Origin: Diphasiastrum complanatum | Taxonomy: Eukaryota; Streptophyta; Lycopodiopsida; Lycopodiales; Lycopodiaceae | Assembly: GCA_029204225.1 (NCBI GenBank) | Contig: CM055094.1 | Coordinates: 27,168,541 to 27,232,540, forward strand | Reading direction: 5' to 3' | DNA length: 64,000 bases | Shown here: one piece after another, positions 13,222 through 24,910 of the stretch | How positions within the stretch are numbered: the stretch's first letter is position 1 | How the letters are laid out: each line of letters starts with the position of its first letter | The notes under the pieces: model-generated | Seen by the model: the letters and a program-made list of their open reading frames with translations, nothing else | What the model was told of the DNA's origin: nothing | The model's database searches: none | Program-made: the position numbers and the translations under genes

Positions 13222-14419
13222 GCTACGCCAGTTTTTCAGTTTGCAGCATGTTTGGCTGATGGTCAGCTTGCATTAGGAATCTTGTCGTGGCATAAATAGT
13301 ATTAAATTTTCATTTTAGGGCTAGTTTGGGATTGATTTTGCTTGATTTGAGTGGATTTGCTTGATTGAAATCTAATCTGATTATTAAACAGAGAAAGCTA
13401 TTCAGATCACCAATCTTAAGATCCATTTGATCTGAGATATCAGTGAAAATAACAAAAATCGATCAAATCTGTCAAATTTGGTCAAAAAAAGACAAAAAGC
13501 ATCATCAAAGCTCAGAACTTTTTATCCTCTTTTAGGAACCCTTCGTCGAGTTGCAGACACCTTCGATTTTGTTTACAAAACCTTCATTTTGAAGGGCGAA
13601 GATTAATTCCCAGCAGATTTCCAGAAACATCAAAAAAACCACCAAAAAAACACCAAAAATTATCAAAATTCTAAAAAAACACAGAAAAAGAACCTTCGTC
13701 CGATTCACTATACTTAGATGTGATTCAAACCTATCTACTGCCATGTCGACAAAGAATAATACCAAAAATAGAAAGCTTTTTAGAGGATCAGTTGTCATAT
13801 TGTCATATTTTTATCAAAAAAGTCACTTTTTTGCAAAATTACTAATATTACTCTTCATCCTTCACCTGAACCTTTGCCGAGTTTCCAAAACATTCTATCT
13901 ATAGTAAACTACTATTTTTGAATTCGACGAAGATTTTTCTTGATCAGATCACAAAAAATCTTGATTTTTACCCTCGCCAGATTACAAAAACAGTATTTGC
14001 TTGTGTCAAAAACCTTTGTCCGATTGTCCATAGTTTTACCTGTATTAGATCTTCCATCTGAGAAGTCGTTGAAGGTTATTTCCCAAGAAATTGCCAACAA
14101 AAAAGTGTCCAAAATAGCACTGTTGAACCTTCCCCGAGACAACCTTCGCCAAGACAACCTTCGCCAGTCCTATTTTTAGTTTCTGATTTTCCAGATCAAG
14201 TCTTTGTCAAAATTTGGATAAAATCTGATATATTCTAAATTGGACTCTGAGAGATTTTTCATTTTTGAGAAGTATCTATTGATCAAATTTTGGGTAGTTT
14301 TTTATCATATAGAATCAGATTCTTAAAAAGTGGAATAGAGTTAGCAGATCTAATCTGAGATAGTTTTTTGGAAAAATCTATATCCAATCTCATTATCAAT
14401 TTGATCTAAATTTGTAAAG
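13222..14419 (+). other. leader of element C with repeated CCTTCG motif
   Basis: 1.2 kb, AT-rich, without coding evidence. Variants of AACCTTCGYC recur (near 13536, 13556, 13696, 14127, 14144 and 14157). The complement GGCGAAGGTT recurs in the inverted spacer at 23240-23560. May be RNA packaging structure or recombination footprint; function unknown. Confidence 0.6.
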
Positions 14420-15960
14420 ATGGCTGTCCTTGGAGCTACTCTTGGAGGTGCTCCACAGGAGGTCAATCCAATTATTGCTAGAAGAACACCCCGATTGGAT
14501 CTACCCAAATATAATGGATTAACAGATCCAGTTAGATTTCTTCAGATCTATGCTGAATCCTGTGAGGTCTATGGTGAGATTTATCCTCAAGATAAACTTA
14601 AGCTGTTTCCTATGGCCTTAACAGACGCAGCACAAGATTGGTACTATAACCAAGATGAAACTGAGCGTACAGATTGGGAGGTTGTTAAACGAGCCCTTAT
14701 CACACAGTTCAAACCGTGGAGGTTTATGAAAGACCCTTTCCTACTTTTAAGTAAAATTAAAATGGGAAAGCGGAAAATGGTTCGAGATTGCATCGAAAGG
14801 GTGAAACGTCTTAGATCTGAATGTGAGCCTGAGCTGATTAATAAAAATGCCATAATTATGTGGTTTTGTCAAGTCTACCTAAACGGATCAAACGTGAGTT
14901 GAAACACCATAATGAGTACGCACTTTTGCAAAATGCGATAGAGATGCAATTCAGGAGGAGGATGAAGATTCAGATGATGAGCCGAATGTCAGTATGTTGC
15001 CTTATACAGCAGGGCAGACTACTATGACATCCACCACTATTGCATCAACAAATGCCAATGCTTCTGCAGAAATGATGCCCAATGAGTTCGAGAAACTTGG
15101 GAAGATCCAGCAAAAACAGATGGAAAAGTTGCAGTTGCAATTTGATGAGAAGATCAACGCATTGGAAAATTTCCACGGAGAAGCGAACAAGGAACCTGAG
15201 AAGTTTGCAAAGACTTTTCCTACCAGGGAAAATGTTTGGTGTTCTATTTGTACAGGAAATCACACAGTGAACGAGTGTCCTCAATTAAAAAAACGAATGG
15301 AAATCAGTGTTTGCCATCTGTGTAATTCACCTGACCATGAGACTGCCTTTTGCAACTTCAACCCTCGGGTAATTCAGCAACGGTATGCCCAGATGGGATA
15401 TCAAGATCCACAGTATGGAGGCAATCCAGCAGCAAGACTGCAACAATCTACTCTTGGATACCCAGAACGTCTAGCATTGCCTGCCCCACCAAAACACGCC
15501 GCTCCTCCTGCCAATTTGATGGAACCAGAACCTTACGGAAGTGCTGAGTAATGGAGCTATGGTAATGATCAGGAAGGAGGATCTTTCGAACAGTATGCCA
15601 TTTATGCTGACAAGCCTCGAGAAATTGGGCTAGAGCACCACTTGGATGCTTTGCATGTGGAGAAAATGACAGAGTTGCAAAATTCTCAAATAAAGAAAAA
15701 TTTGTACCATTTTGTCGTGACTGTGGATATGGGCATTGCTATAAAGACTGTTCAGCAAGAACGAAGCCACCACCAGCTATAGCACTTGTAAATTTGATAG
15801 CAATTAAGCAAGGATTGGTAGCTCAGAATAAACCAAGTGCACCCTTAATGGTGGTCACCAAAGCACAAAAGCAAAAAGAACCAGTAGTGGATTCAGTACC
15901 TGCTGATTCTATACCATTGAACGATACACCAACAACATCGGGAGTCTATCCAATTCTTAA
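14420..15960 (+). pseudogene. gag of element C
   Basis: Capsid/nucleocapsid precursor. Start ATG at 14420 (MAVLGATLGG). Retrotransposon gag domain at residues 30-150: DPVRFLQIYAESCEVYG, DAAQDWYYN, FKPWRFMKDPFLLLSKIKMG. A frameshift near 14885 ends the first frame; gag continues 14994-15551 with two CX2CX4HX4C knuckles (CSICTGNHTVNEC, CHLCNSPDHETAFC) and, after a stop at 15549, a third of CX2CX3HX4C type at about 15717 (CRDCGYGHCYKDC). Element F has the matching CWDCGYGHCFKNC knuckle. Confidence 0.88.
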
Positions 15961-17530
15961 TGTAGAAAAATGAAGATATCAGGATATGAGACAAGTGGAT
16001 TAAACATCTACAAGAGGAAGAGGAACTTGAAGCTGCTAAAGTAACAGCTGAAGTTAGGTCTTCACCATTGCAGCCTCAAAGAAATTTACGTACGGATATG
16101 AATGTTCAATTACATCATCACGAAGAACCCTTCAAGATGACTGAACCAGAAGCACTGCATACAGAATTACTCATGAATATTTTGTCTAGCAAGGTCAAAA
16201 TTTCTTAGGAGAGGTTCTAAAGTTGGTGCCAAAAGCAAAAGAAGTCTTAGCGCAAAAGTTAGCTCAAGAAGAATTAGAAGACCATCAGGAGCCGCTTTTT
16301 TGTGCTGGATTTGAAGAATCTAACGATGTACTCCATGTTGGAGCCACTTGGGAAAGTGAACAAAAGAATATCACTCTGCCGATACAACATAGACAATTTT
16401 CTAAAGAAGCAGCCATGATAGATGGCAGTTCAGGAGTTAACTAGATTTCTACAAAGCTATGTACAAAATGGGGCCTTACAAAGATTAAGTCTGCTACTTT
16501 TGCTATTAAGCTAGCTGATCAAATGACAGTTCGTCCACGAGGAATGGTGGAAGATATACTTGTCAGGATTGCAGGAGTATAGTTCGTCATTACTTTCGTC
16601 GTGATGGACTTACCAGAAGCACCAAATGTCTACCGAGTTCTCTTAGGACATCCATGGTTACGAGTTGCACAAGTAGTTCATAACTAGGGTACCGGCAAAA
16701 TCACTTTTGAAAATCGTGAACGTGCAGTTAAAGTTGATCCTACGACTTGGATTATCAAGCCAGTGGTTCAAAAAGCGGATGACAATTCATCAACAACGGA
16801 TCACACTTGTGATCGACCAGAGAAAAAAATTGGGAGTTCACTACGATTATCAAACGGATACTGCCAATTGGAACGAAGCTCTTGCAACAATTGATTGTAC
16901 AGTATGATATATGTGTCAACAAGATATTCAATTAGAGATGAGCGAGATTTCCTTGTTAGATCGAACTTTGGATACGCCAATCATGTTTCCACTAAATGTG
17001 CTGAATGTAGCCTGGATATCAACGGAACCTATACCAGATCCAATTGAGGATGATCTCATAGCAATGAGCCATGTCTTAACTTATGATGGCAATGCAGAAC
17101 TTACGGATGAACAGATTCTAGATCATATGGATCCCACCAGATTTGGAGTGCATAATGTTCCTGATGAACCAACAAACAAATCTCCCAAAGCAGTTATATT
17201 GAAGGGAGACATGATGACAGGTTCAATGACGAAGAAACAAGCAAAGCGACATTATAATACGGTCCTGAAATGGGAAAACACCCCTCAAAAGATTGATTCA
17301 AAGGAAGTGCCACCTCTATTGGATAAAGGCAAAGAAAAAGTCAAGAATGATTCTTCAAGTCAGATCTCCAGCAGGACATCATCGTCTAGGAAGTCTTCAC
17401 CTGTGAAGAAAGATTTATCATCCCGAAAGTCATCACCTCTATGATCAATTCCTGCTAAGAAGACTAAATGAAGATCCAAGACAAGTCCTTTCGAAAAAGA
17501 ACAAGCAAATGTAGTCCAGCATGATATGCC
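15961..17530 (+). pseudogene. protease and linker region of element C
   Basis: Aspartic protease: AAMIDGSSGVN at 16408-16440 is the active-site motif (F has DGGSGVNLIS), followed at once by a TAG stop. The flap and C-terminal part read on through further stops as FAIKLADQMTVRPRG, LLGHPWLRVAQVVHN and VDPTTWIIKPVVQKADD. From 16911 to 17444 an open stretch of 177 codons covers the variable linker (LTDEQILDHMDPTRFGVHNVP), ending in a Lys/Ser-rich tail. Same order as F. Confidence 0.82.
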
Positions 17531-20054
17531 AGAGCATTTAAACGTTATACACTAGATGATGTGGTTATCATGTTACCTAAAGCACATCGTGAACCTGAAG
17601 AACACATGCCGGAATCTAAAGAGGTTTATGATGGCCTAGCTAGGATGCAGCCAATGAATCTTGCAGGACCAGGAGAACCGGAAAAGATTGTACAAGTGGG
17701 ATCACAACTTACTCCTGAGCAGTATCAAGCACTCTGTTTGTTACTTATTACATATCAAGACTGTTTTGCATGGACTTATCAAGATTTTAAGGGTATTCCG
17801 ACATCAGTCATTGAACGTACCATACCTTTAATACCTGATGCAGTACCAAAGGTTACAAAGTTCTATCGCTGTAATCCTAATGTGGCAGATCTGATAAAGA
17901 AAGAACTTCAGAGATTGCTTGATGCCGATTTCATTTATGAGATCGAGCATACTGAATGGATTTCAACGATTGTCATTGTTTCCAAGAAAAATGTTAAATT
18001 GTGAATCTTTGTGAATCTCAAAGCATTGAATAAAGTGACACGGAAGGATCACTTTCCGTTACCTTTTACTGAAAGCATTTTGGATCGCCTTGCTGGAGTG
18101 AAAGCTTGTAGTTTCCTGGATGGATTTAGTGGTTACAACCAGGTTAAGATTGCACCTGCCGATCGCCACAAAATTGCTTTTGCAATAGAATGGGACACCT
18201 ATGCTTACAAAGTAATGTCGTTTGGACTCTGTAATGCACCAAGTTCATTCCAAAGAGTAATGCAATTTGCCTTCAAAGATTATCTGTAGAAATTCCATGA
18301 AATTTACTTGGACGGCTTGGGAGTTCATAGTACAGATACAGATCACCTGGTTCGATTGGAGAAAGTCTTTGAAAGATGCCGCAAATATCAGATTTCTCTA
18401 AATCCAGAAAAATACCAGATATGGGTTTCTCACGGAGTGGTGCTTGGACATGTGATATCAAGACATGGTATTGCCACCGATTATTCTAAGGTCAAAGTTA
18501 TTGTGGAATTGCCACCGCCAGCAACAATTCGAGGAGTTTATGTGTTTATGGGTCATGCGAACTACTATCGAATTTTTATTATCTTCTTTGCGGATTTAGC
18601 ACGACCTATATACAAATTAACTATTGTTCCTATTTGGACAGTAGAGGCGTTAGAAGCCTTTGAAAAGTTGAAAAAAGCATTATCTTCAGCACCAATACTG
18701 CATTCTTTAGATTGGACATTAGAGTTTCATGTTCATACGGATGCCTCAAAATACGCCATTGGATCGGTTTTGACACAGCCAGGTGACTATAAGAAAGATT
18801 ATCCTATAAGATTTGCAAGCAGACAGCTTACAGATCCAGAGAAGAATTATTCAATAACAGAACATGAAGCGCTAGCCATGATTTTTTCTGTTCGGAAATT
18901 TTGTCACTACCTCATGGAAATGCACTTTGTATTTTATACGGATCATCAGCTGTTACTTTACTTGGTAAATAAGACGTTTAATGCTAGACGTATTGCAATA
19001 TGGTTATTATTATTGACTGAATTTGACTTTCAAATTGTGGTCAGAAAGGGGAAGCAACATTATCTAGCCGATCACGTTTCGCGAATTGAATCCGCACCAG
19101 TTAATACTGAAGTGGATGATGAACTGCCAGATGCTGCGTTGTTCTATGTTGAAGCAGTACCTGAGTGGGCGGCAGATATTGTTGAGTACATGATGCTAGG
19201 ACAACCGAATGACTCTTTGACAAAAGTACAGAAATGACAATTGATTCATAAGACTCAACCTTATCAATTAATTGCAGGACAATTGTATCGTCGTGAATCA
19301 GATAATATTTTACGAAGATGTGTTTTACCGCATGAAGTACCAGATCTAATCATGTTTTCACATGATGGCATGGGTGGAGGACACTTCTCTATAGATATTA
19401 CTGTTCGCAAACTTTTGCAATCCGGTTGTTGGTGGCCTATGCTTCAAGAGGACACAAAAATTTTTATTCAGACATGTGATGTCTGCCAGCAAGCACAACG
19501 GCCTACTCGACAGAATTATGAACCCTTACATCCGGTTTTATCATAAGCACCATTTGAAAAATGGGGACTGAATTATGTTAGTCCGATTCATCCCTCTGCG
19601 CAAGGATCTCAGGCCCGATACATTATCGTCGCAACTGATTATATGACCAAGTGGGTTGAAGCCAAAGCTGTCAAAGTGGCTGATGTGAAATCTATGACAA
19701 AGTTTCTATATGAAAATATTATAATCAGATTTGGATGTCCGATCGAAATTGTCAATGATTGGGGTACACACTTTGTTAATCAAATAATAAAGTATTTATT
19801 GGAAGATTTTTTTGTTATACACGGACTTAGTACTCCCTATTATCCTAGAGGGAATGGCCAAGCTGAATCTTCCAATAAGATTCTCTGCACCATTATGACA
19901 AAGACAGTTGAAGCGAGTCGATCTGATTGGGAACATAAACTGTATGCAGCATTATGGGCATTCAGAACCGCTTACAAGAATAGTACAAGTCAAACACCTT
20001 TTCAACTGGTTTATGGTCAAGATGTTGTTATGCCAATTGAATTTTTAATCCCAT
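17531..20054 (+). pseudogene. RT-RNase H-integrase of element C
   Basis: RT begins about 17830 (KFYRCNPNVADLIKKEL), with HTEWISTIVIVSKK, DGFSGYNQVKIAP and FGLCNAPSSFQR; stops at 18002 and 18287 break it, and the catalytic motif reads YLDGLGVH, so one of the two essential Asp is lost. RNase H 18715-19080: HVHTDASKYAIGSVL, ITEHEALAM, YTDHQLLLYL. Integrase: PHEV/SHDGMGGGHF/CDVCQQ zinc finger (19330-19495), GLNYVSP (first Asp to Asn), VNDWGTHF (second Asp kept), NGQAESSNK (Glu kept). Reading stops at PIEFLIP, position 20054, the inversion breakpoint; the rest is on the minus strand at 24186-23804. Confidence 0.9.
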
Positions 20055-20121
20055 ACACAGTCTCAGAGGCATCAGAAAGGCCAGGGCAGCGTCAACCTTG
20101 GGATCTGCAAACCCTCCAACA

Positions 20122-22995
20122 GTATCTCCCACCAAAACTGGTGGCGGCCCCACGACACCTGCAATATGCGACAGGAAACAACGGTGGGCTCCGACAGTCC
20201 ACTTGGAAGTTGTCCATGAGGTGAAGCGGGATTCCCAAGAGCCTCCCATCATAGCCGCACGGAAATACAGTCGAACAATCAGCAACTGATCTTTGATTTG
20301 CTCTGAGGCCATCGGCTTATTTGGATCAAATGCCAGGGTAGGAAGGCAATCGTCCCATTTGGTTGCCACTGATGCCAACGGAGTTAGATCTTTTGCAAAC
20401 ATTACCGATTGTCGCACCGTTGGTCGATTGTCGATTGTTGCACTCTCTCAAATATGCTTGTAAGGCCCGGTGGAAATCCACTGAAATGTTCCAGTTGTAA
20501 GGCTGATGTATGATTGGCCAATTGGGCATATGGATAGTGATTTTATCCATAACCAATCCCAAATCTTTCCATTTTTGTCTTCGCGGCATTGGCACGTAAT
20601 AAGGATCTACCCGCAACTGGTGAGGGCTAGCGATTTAACTCCTAATTGATTCCGGAGTTTTCTCAAAAATTGTAATTCTCCATTTCGGCTACTCTCCCAG
20701 TGCAGGTATTTTGTCCAATTCTTCGCCGGCCCCTTGATCTCGGAGGTCTTAAATTTGAGAACCCATCCACCACGCGAGGACTCATGTGGATGCTGCTTTA
20801 AGAAGGTCTGGATCTGGTCCTCGATGCTGATGGGCCTTCTGAATAAATGGCTTGTCCTTGATGAGGATGGACCCGCTTGTACTGCCGGTATATTTGGCGG
20901 TTGATCTGCTAGATCTGGAGATCCCCCTTGGTCCATGCTCGAATTAACCCCTATATCCATCTGTACAGCTTCTTGGCATGAAGGGGAGAATTGCGGCATG
21001 ATCAGGACAGGGATTTGTGGTCCGGCTTCCAACACTTGAGCGGCAGCTTTTTCATAGGCATTGATGGTCTCTTTTGCCTTTGCCAACTCGGTTGAAGTTG
21101 CTCCTTTGAACCTATCAAAGCGGCCTTGGAATCCTTGAAGGGCCACTTTGTATGTTTTCACTTTCTTGAACAAATATGCAATCTCTATCGGTGTGACCAG
21201 AGGATCGGGTATTTGTGTTTGCAGATATGCATCACGCTCAAGGGTGGTCACATCCAATTCACCTTGAAGTCGTGTGCAATCTTGTTCGGCCATTTGTAAC
21301 TGCCCCTTCAGCAGCTGCACCTGTTGCTTGGCATCTTGCACTGCCTTATCTACTTGATCCTGTGCGGTTGTCAGGGCGTTTTGCAGGGAGTTGATGTAGG
21401 TTTCCAAGCCATCAGCTTGTTGCTGGGCCAGTGTTTTTTTTCTTTCAACCTTTCTTCATGTTGCTTGGCTATCTTCACCTCTCAATCCAACTAGACAATT
21501 TTCTAGCTGATCAGAGTGTTTTCGGATCCTAAATCAGAGATCCTCTGTTCCATTTCTTTTTTCTTATCCAGCATAGACCGGATCACTTGCCCAAGTCTTG
21601 AAACTAACCCGAGAGCATCACCAGAATCGACAATCGTGGAGGTGACAGCAGCCGGAGACCCTGATGGTACTGTCCATGGTAGGCGTGGAATAGGTGCCAA
21701 GGTCTCTTCTTCTTCAAAAATATCCTCGTCTTCAGGCACCGTGGCATCGAACTGCTTTGGCGACTTTACAACTGTGTCAACCCGAAGTGTGGCTGGGCTA
21801 CCCTGTATGGGTGGTTGCTGACTGGCATCTTCGACACCAACAGTAGCTTCATGGATATGCCTGAATCCTCTTTCAGGGGATTGGAGTTCAAAGGGCGCTA
21901 GGCTCTAGGGCATTTCAAAGATTTTGGTGGCCCCAAGGGGGTCGGAATCATCGAACATATCCATGAAGAACTATGTGTTGGGTGAGGTTGCTTCAGTATG
22001 CAGGGGTGAGGCAGCCTGGGCAGCTGTGATGGGAATGGTAAGCCCAATGGTCACAAACTGTCTTTGAACGAGAACAGAGGCGAGGGAAATATCAGAGGCG
22101 AGGGGAATGGGAAGTTCAATGCAAACAGCAGCAGGGGGTGGAAGCGCAGCTGACGAGGTATGCCTAGTGCGATGTCGTGACGCGGAAGGTGAGTCAGGAA
22201 TTACGATCTCGTTGCGTGGACGACGACGACTATGAGAACTTGAGGCCTGATGAGATGACTCGGCTGGTGCTTCTTCGTAAACCAAAAACACAGAATCCAG
22301 GTGGAATCCATGAATTCTGTTTTCTAAGTGAGAAGTGGCTAAGAGGGACAATAGAGAGCCAGCGGCGAACTACTGCTTTGTATTGGCCTTAATAGCTCGC
22401 TTGAGCTCACCAGAAATAGTCTTGAACCAGTTATATGGTTCAAGAGGGCTTTGGCCAACTTTGTGTGGGACTCCGCTATCCTGTGAAGGATTTGAGATGT
22501 GATGTGGTCTTTTATGAGGTTGTCAACCATCAAGAAATGATTCAACAACTAGGCAACGGCGTGAATGGAAGGCTCAGTGATGGATTCCATAAGATAGCCA
22601 TCATTAGTCCAGTGCAGATCGTTGGTGAGGTCAATGTATGGCTTGATGGCCTATTTGGCGTGCTTGTGATTGGGTGAGGCTTGCGTACCAGATGAGATTC
22701 CTATAGCTGCAAGTGCGGCCTCAGTGACACACACCTTGTGTGTGGCTCCTTGGAAGGTGATGTAAAACTTGGAATTCTCTTCCTTCCACATACTGAAGGC
22801 AAGAGTGATGAAATCCATATTGATGCGTCCCAAAAAGGCTCTCTCATGAATACCCATTACAATAAGTAGAGGCCCCACAAGGGTCATCCACTGAGTGACC
22901 ATGCTTGTGCTAGGAAGAATCATGATGTTCGTTGCAGATGGGACATCACGATGGATAGTATAGCGCGGAGACTGGGAAGTATCGGTAGAAGACAT
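20122..22995 (-). pseudogene. extra ORF downstream of pol (element C)
   Basis: About 950 codons with several stops and frameshifts. Start MSSTDTSQ at 22995. N-terminal part to about 22300: MDFITLAFSMWKEE, FYITFQGATHKVCVTEAAL, ITSQILHRIAESHTKL. A Ser/His/Pro-rich linker (22290-21900), an acidic patch PEDEDIFEEEE (21739-21700), a predicted coiled coil (about 21600-21040, MLDKKKEMEQRISDL onwards) and a second conserved part (20880-20130: FRRPISIEDQIQTFLKQH, DPYYVPMPRRQKW, LPTLAFDPNKPM). The last about 70 codons present in D are deleted. No zinc knuckle or catalytic motif. Function unknown; it lies in sense to pol once the inversion is undone. Confidence 0.78.
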
Positions 22996-23803
22996 GATGA
23001 TCAGAAAGAAATTATAACCGCGTGAGAGTGTATCAAAAGGCAATGCAGAAAATTTGGAAGGCTTTGGTCGCAAGAAAAATTCGCAAGAGCTTCGCTAGCA
23101 CAAGTGAGGAATGAATCGAATTCAACCAACTTATAGGTAAATTTGGCGGGTCCATTACACTGAATAGTAGTTGGACTGATCAATTCTGAACAAAAATTTG
23201 CAGGCATATACAGTATTGTAAAAATAGGATATAAAAATCTCGGCGAAGGTTTCTAGGGATCTGAACCTATCAAGGCGAACATTTTCTAGGGCTGGCGAAG
23301 GATGAACCTTCGCCCAGGTACTGTAATAAATGTTTTTTTTTCACAATCTGAACCTATGGACAATCTAATTTTGACATTTTAAGATCATCTAGCAGGTCGG
23401 CAAAGGTTAATAATGACGTTATGACACTCGGCGAAGGTTCCCAAAATGGCATATCATTGAACATTCACCTGACTCAAAAATTGAATTTTCTCTTGTCAAA
23501 AACCTTAGGACATTTCAATTTAGATAAATCAAGGGTGGATGTACAGTCTGAGAGCTCAGCGAAGGTTTCTGATACTGTATTGGCCAAATCTGCTTAAAAC
23601 AGTGGTTTTCTAAGTCATTTTCCATAAAAATACTATGCTTCCTTTTCCTTATGTTGATGACTTCCTTACTTTTGCTCATCAGTCTTTTCTTATTTTATTT
23701 TTTTTGAATTTTTTTAAACTGTCTTTTTCCAAAAAAAAAGTCTGCAAATTAATTACTGAAAACAAAAAATTAAAAACAAATAAAATGAGAAAATATATTG
23801 AGA
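22996..23803 (-). other. spacer between integrase and extra ORF (element C)
   Basis: AT-rich, no coding evidence. GGCGAAGG motifs at about 23244, 23294, 23433 and 23559 echo the leader motif at 13.5-14.2 kb. Oligo(T)/oligo(A) runs at 23690-23780. Confidence 0.6.
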
Positions 23804-24186
23804 TCAGGCTTGCTGAACTGGCGGAGCAGGCTGCCGAAACTTGCGTAACCGACTGCCATTTACCGGAGTATCAAATCGTTTTCCATCCAAGTGCTCAAGA
23901 ATTACTACGCCATAGTTCAGAATTTCCTTCACTTTATACGGGCCTTCCCCAGTAAACTTCAACTTACCCTTGATCAGCTTGGTTTTGTACATCAATGCAA
24001 GATCTCCTGCTTCTAGATCTTTCTTGTGCAATCATTGATCGTGCCATGCCTTGCGGTGGGCTTTCTCTGCTGCTAAGGCATGAACTACCATCAATCGGGT
24101 TTCGCATAATTTGTGCAACGCTTCATAACGAAGTTGTAAAGACTGATCATCATTTAATCGTTCCGTTGCTGTTATGCGTAAAGATG
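23804..24186 (-). pseudogene. integrase C-terminus of element C, inverted
   Basis: Minus strand: LRITATERLNDDQSLQLR, LVMYK-type segment DLALMYKTKLIKGKLKF, GEGPYKVKEILNYG, then HLDGKRFDTPVNGSRLRKF and a stop. It continues directly from the plus-strand integrase that stops at 20054, and matches 11515-11826 of copy B. One stop interrupts it near 24034. Confidence 0.88.
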
Positions 24187-24190
24187 AACT

Positions 24191-24910
24191 CTAGTTAATA
24201 AGTGAGAGGGATTTGGCACCCTGCGTGTGTTAGTCCAACCCAATGATCACATAGTTATTCGATTAATTACAATGTTAATAAAAGGACTTTAGGCCTTTTT
24301 GCAGGACTTTTAATGTCGTAGGGCCTAAATGTCAAGTTAGTGAATAAAGTTGGGTTTCCCTCCAATTTTGATGGTTGTCACACTTTTTTATATTTGAATA
24401 AAAAGAGAGGCAAGACTGGACCAATAGGATTCAAAGGCCAGGGTCCTCCTCTCTACTATAAAAAGGGACCAACTCAAGTTGATCCTGATGTTCATTTTCT
24501 CATTTCAATAAAGCAGATTGGTTCTCTTTAGAAATGGATTGATGAATGTCCTTGCTCTTCCTTTCTTCCCCTCCATTTCTCATGCTTTCTTTGGATTTTG
24601 CTAATTGTTGGATTTGATCATTATTGGGACTGCTATTTCTTATGCTTTTTGTGAGAGAGAAAGGGAGAGAGAGAAGAGTAAGTTTCTATCATTGTTGTGG
24701 ATTTAGGGTTAATGGAAGTAGGGTTAATAGATGTAGTGTTAATGCTTAGTGTTAATGGATGTTAGTGCTAGATCCTCCGTTCATGTTGAAATCTGAACTA
24801 TACTATCGCTCTCATGGAAACGAACCTATGCGTGACAACTAACTTCGTCTCTTTGATGCTAGATTGACTAGATCTTGGATTCAGGTTAGGCAAGGAAAGA
24901 AACCCACTAC
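24191..24910 (+). mobile_element. 3' LTR of element C (LTR2), 5' end displaced
   Basis: Matches LTR1 from its ctagtta..aataagtgag block to CCCACTACA at 24910; TATAAAAA at 24457-24464. Its first 26 bases lie inverted at 20121-20096. A short TTAATG/TAATGGATG stretch near 24730 is expanded relative to LTR1. LTR1 and LTR2 are much more alike than either is to LTR3, consistent with C being the younger insertion. Confidence 0.9.

Larger units (their letters stand above)
20055..24186 (-). other. 4.1-kb internal inversion in element C
   Basis: This block holds, in minus-strand order, the integrase C-terminus (24186-23804), a spacer (23803-22996), the extra ORF (22995 to about 20150), a polypurine stretch and the first 26 bases of the 3' LTR (20121-20096). 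On the plus strand integrase stops at 20054 and the LTR resumes at about 24191. Turning the block restores gene order and one continuous element. The trinucleotide CAT is shared at the integrase breakpoint. About 40 bases at 20055-20095 match neither LTR1 nor LTR3 and look like filler. Confidence 0.85.
12471..24910 (+). mobile_element. Tat-like gypsy element C, nested in B/D
   Basis: Order: LTR1, PBS, leader, gag, protease, RT, RNase H, integrase, then an inverted block, then LTR2. Target duplication is CTCAC (12466-12470) against CAGAC (24911-24915), three of five bases alike, and the interrupted ORF reads through once C and one duplicate are removed. All genes carry stops; the RT site reads LDG in place of LDD and the first integrase Asp is Asn, so C cannot move by itself. 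Confidence 0.87.

Noticed and set aside
20055-24186. Natural antisense ORF as in Grande or Retand
   Set aside because: The integrase C-terminus and the LTR start are also reversed here, and copy B carries the ORF in sense, so the block is inverted rather than naturally antisense.
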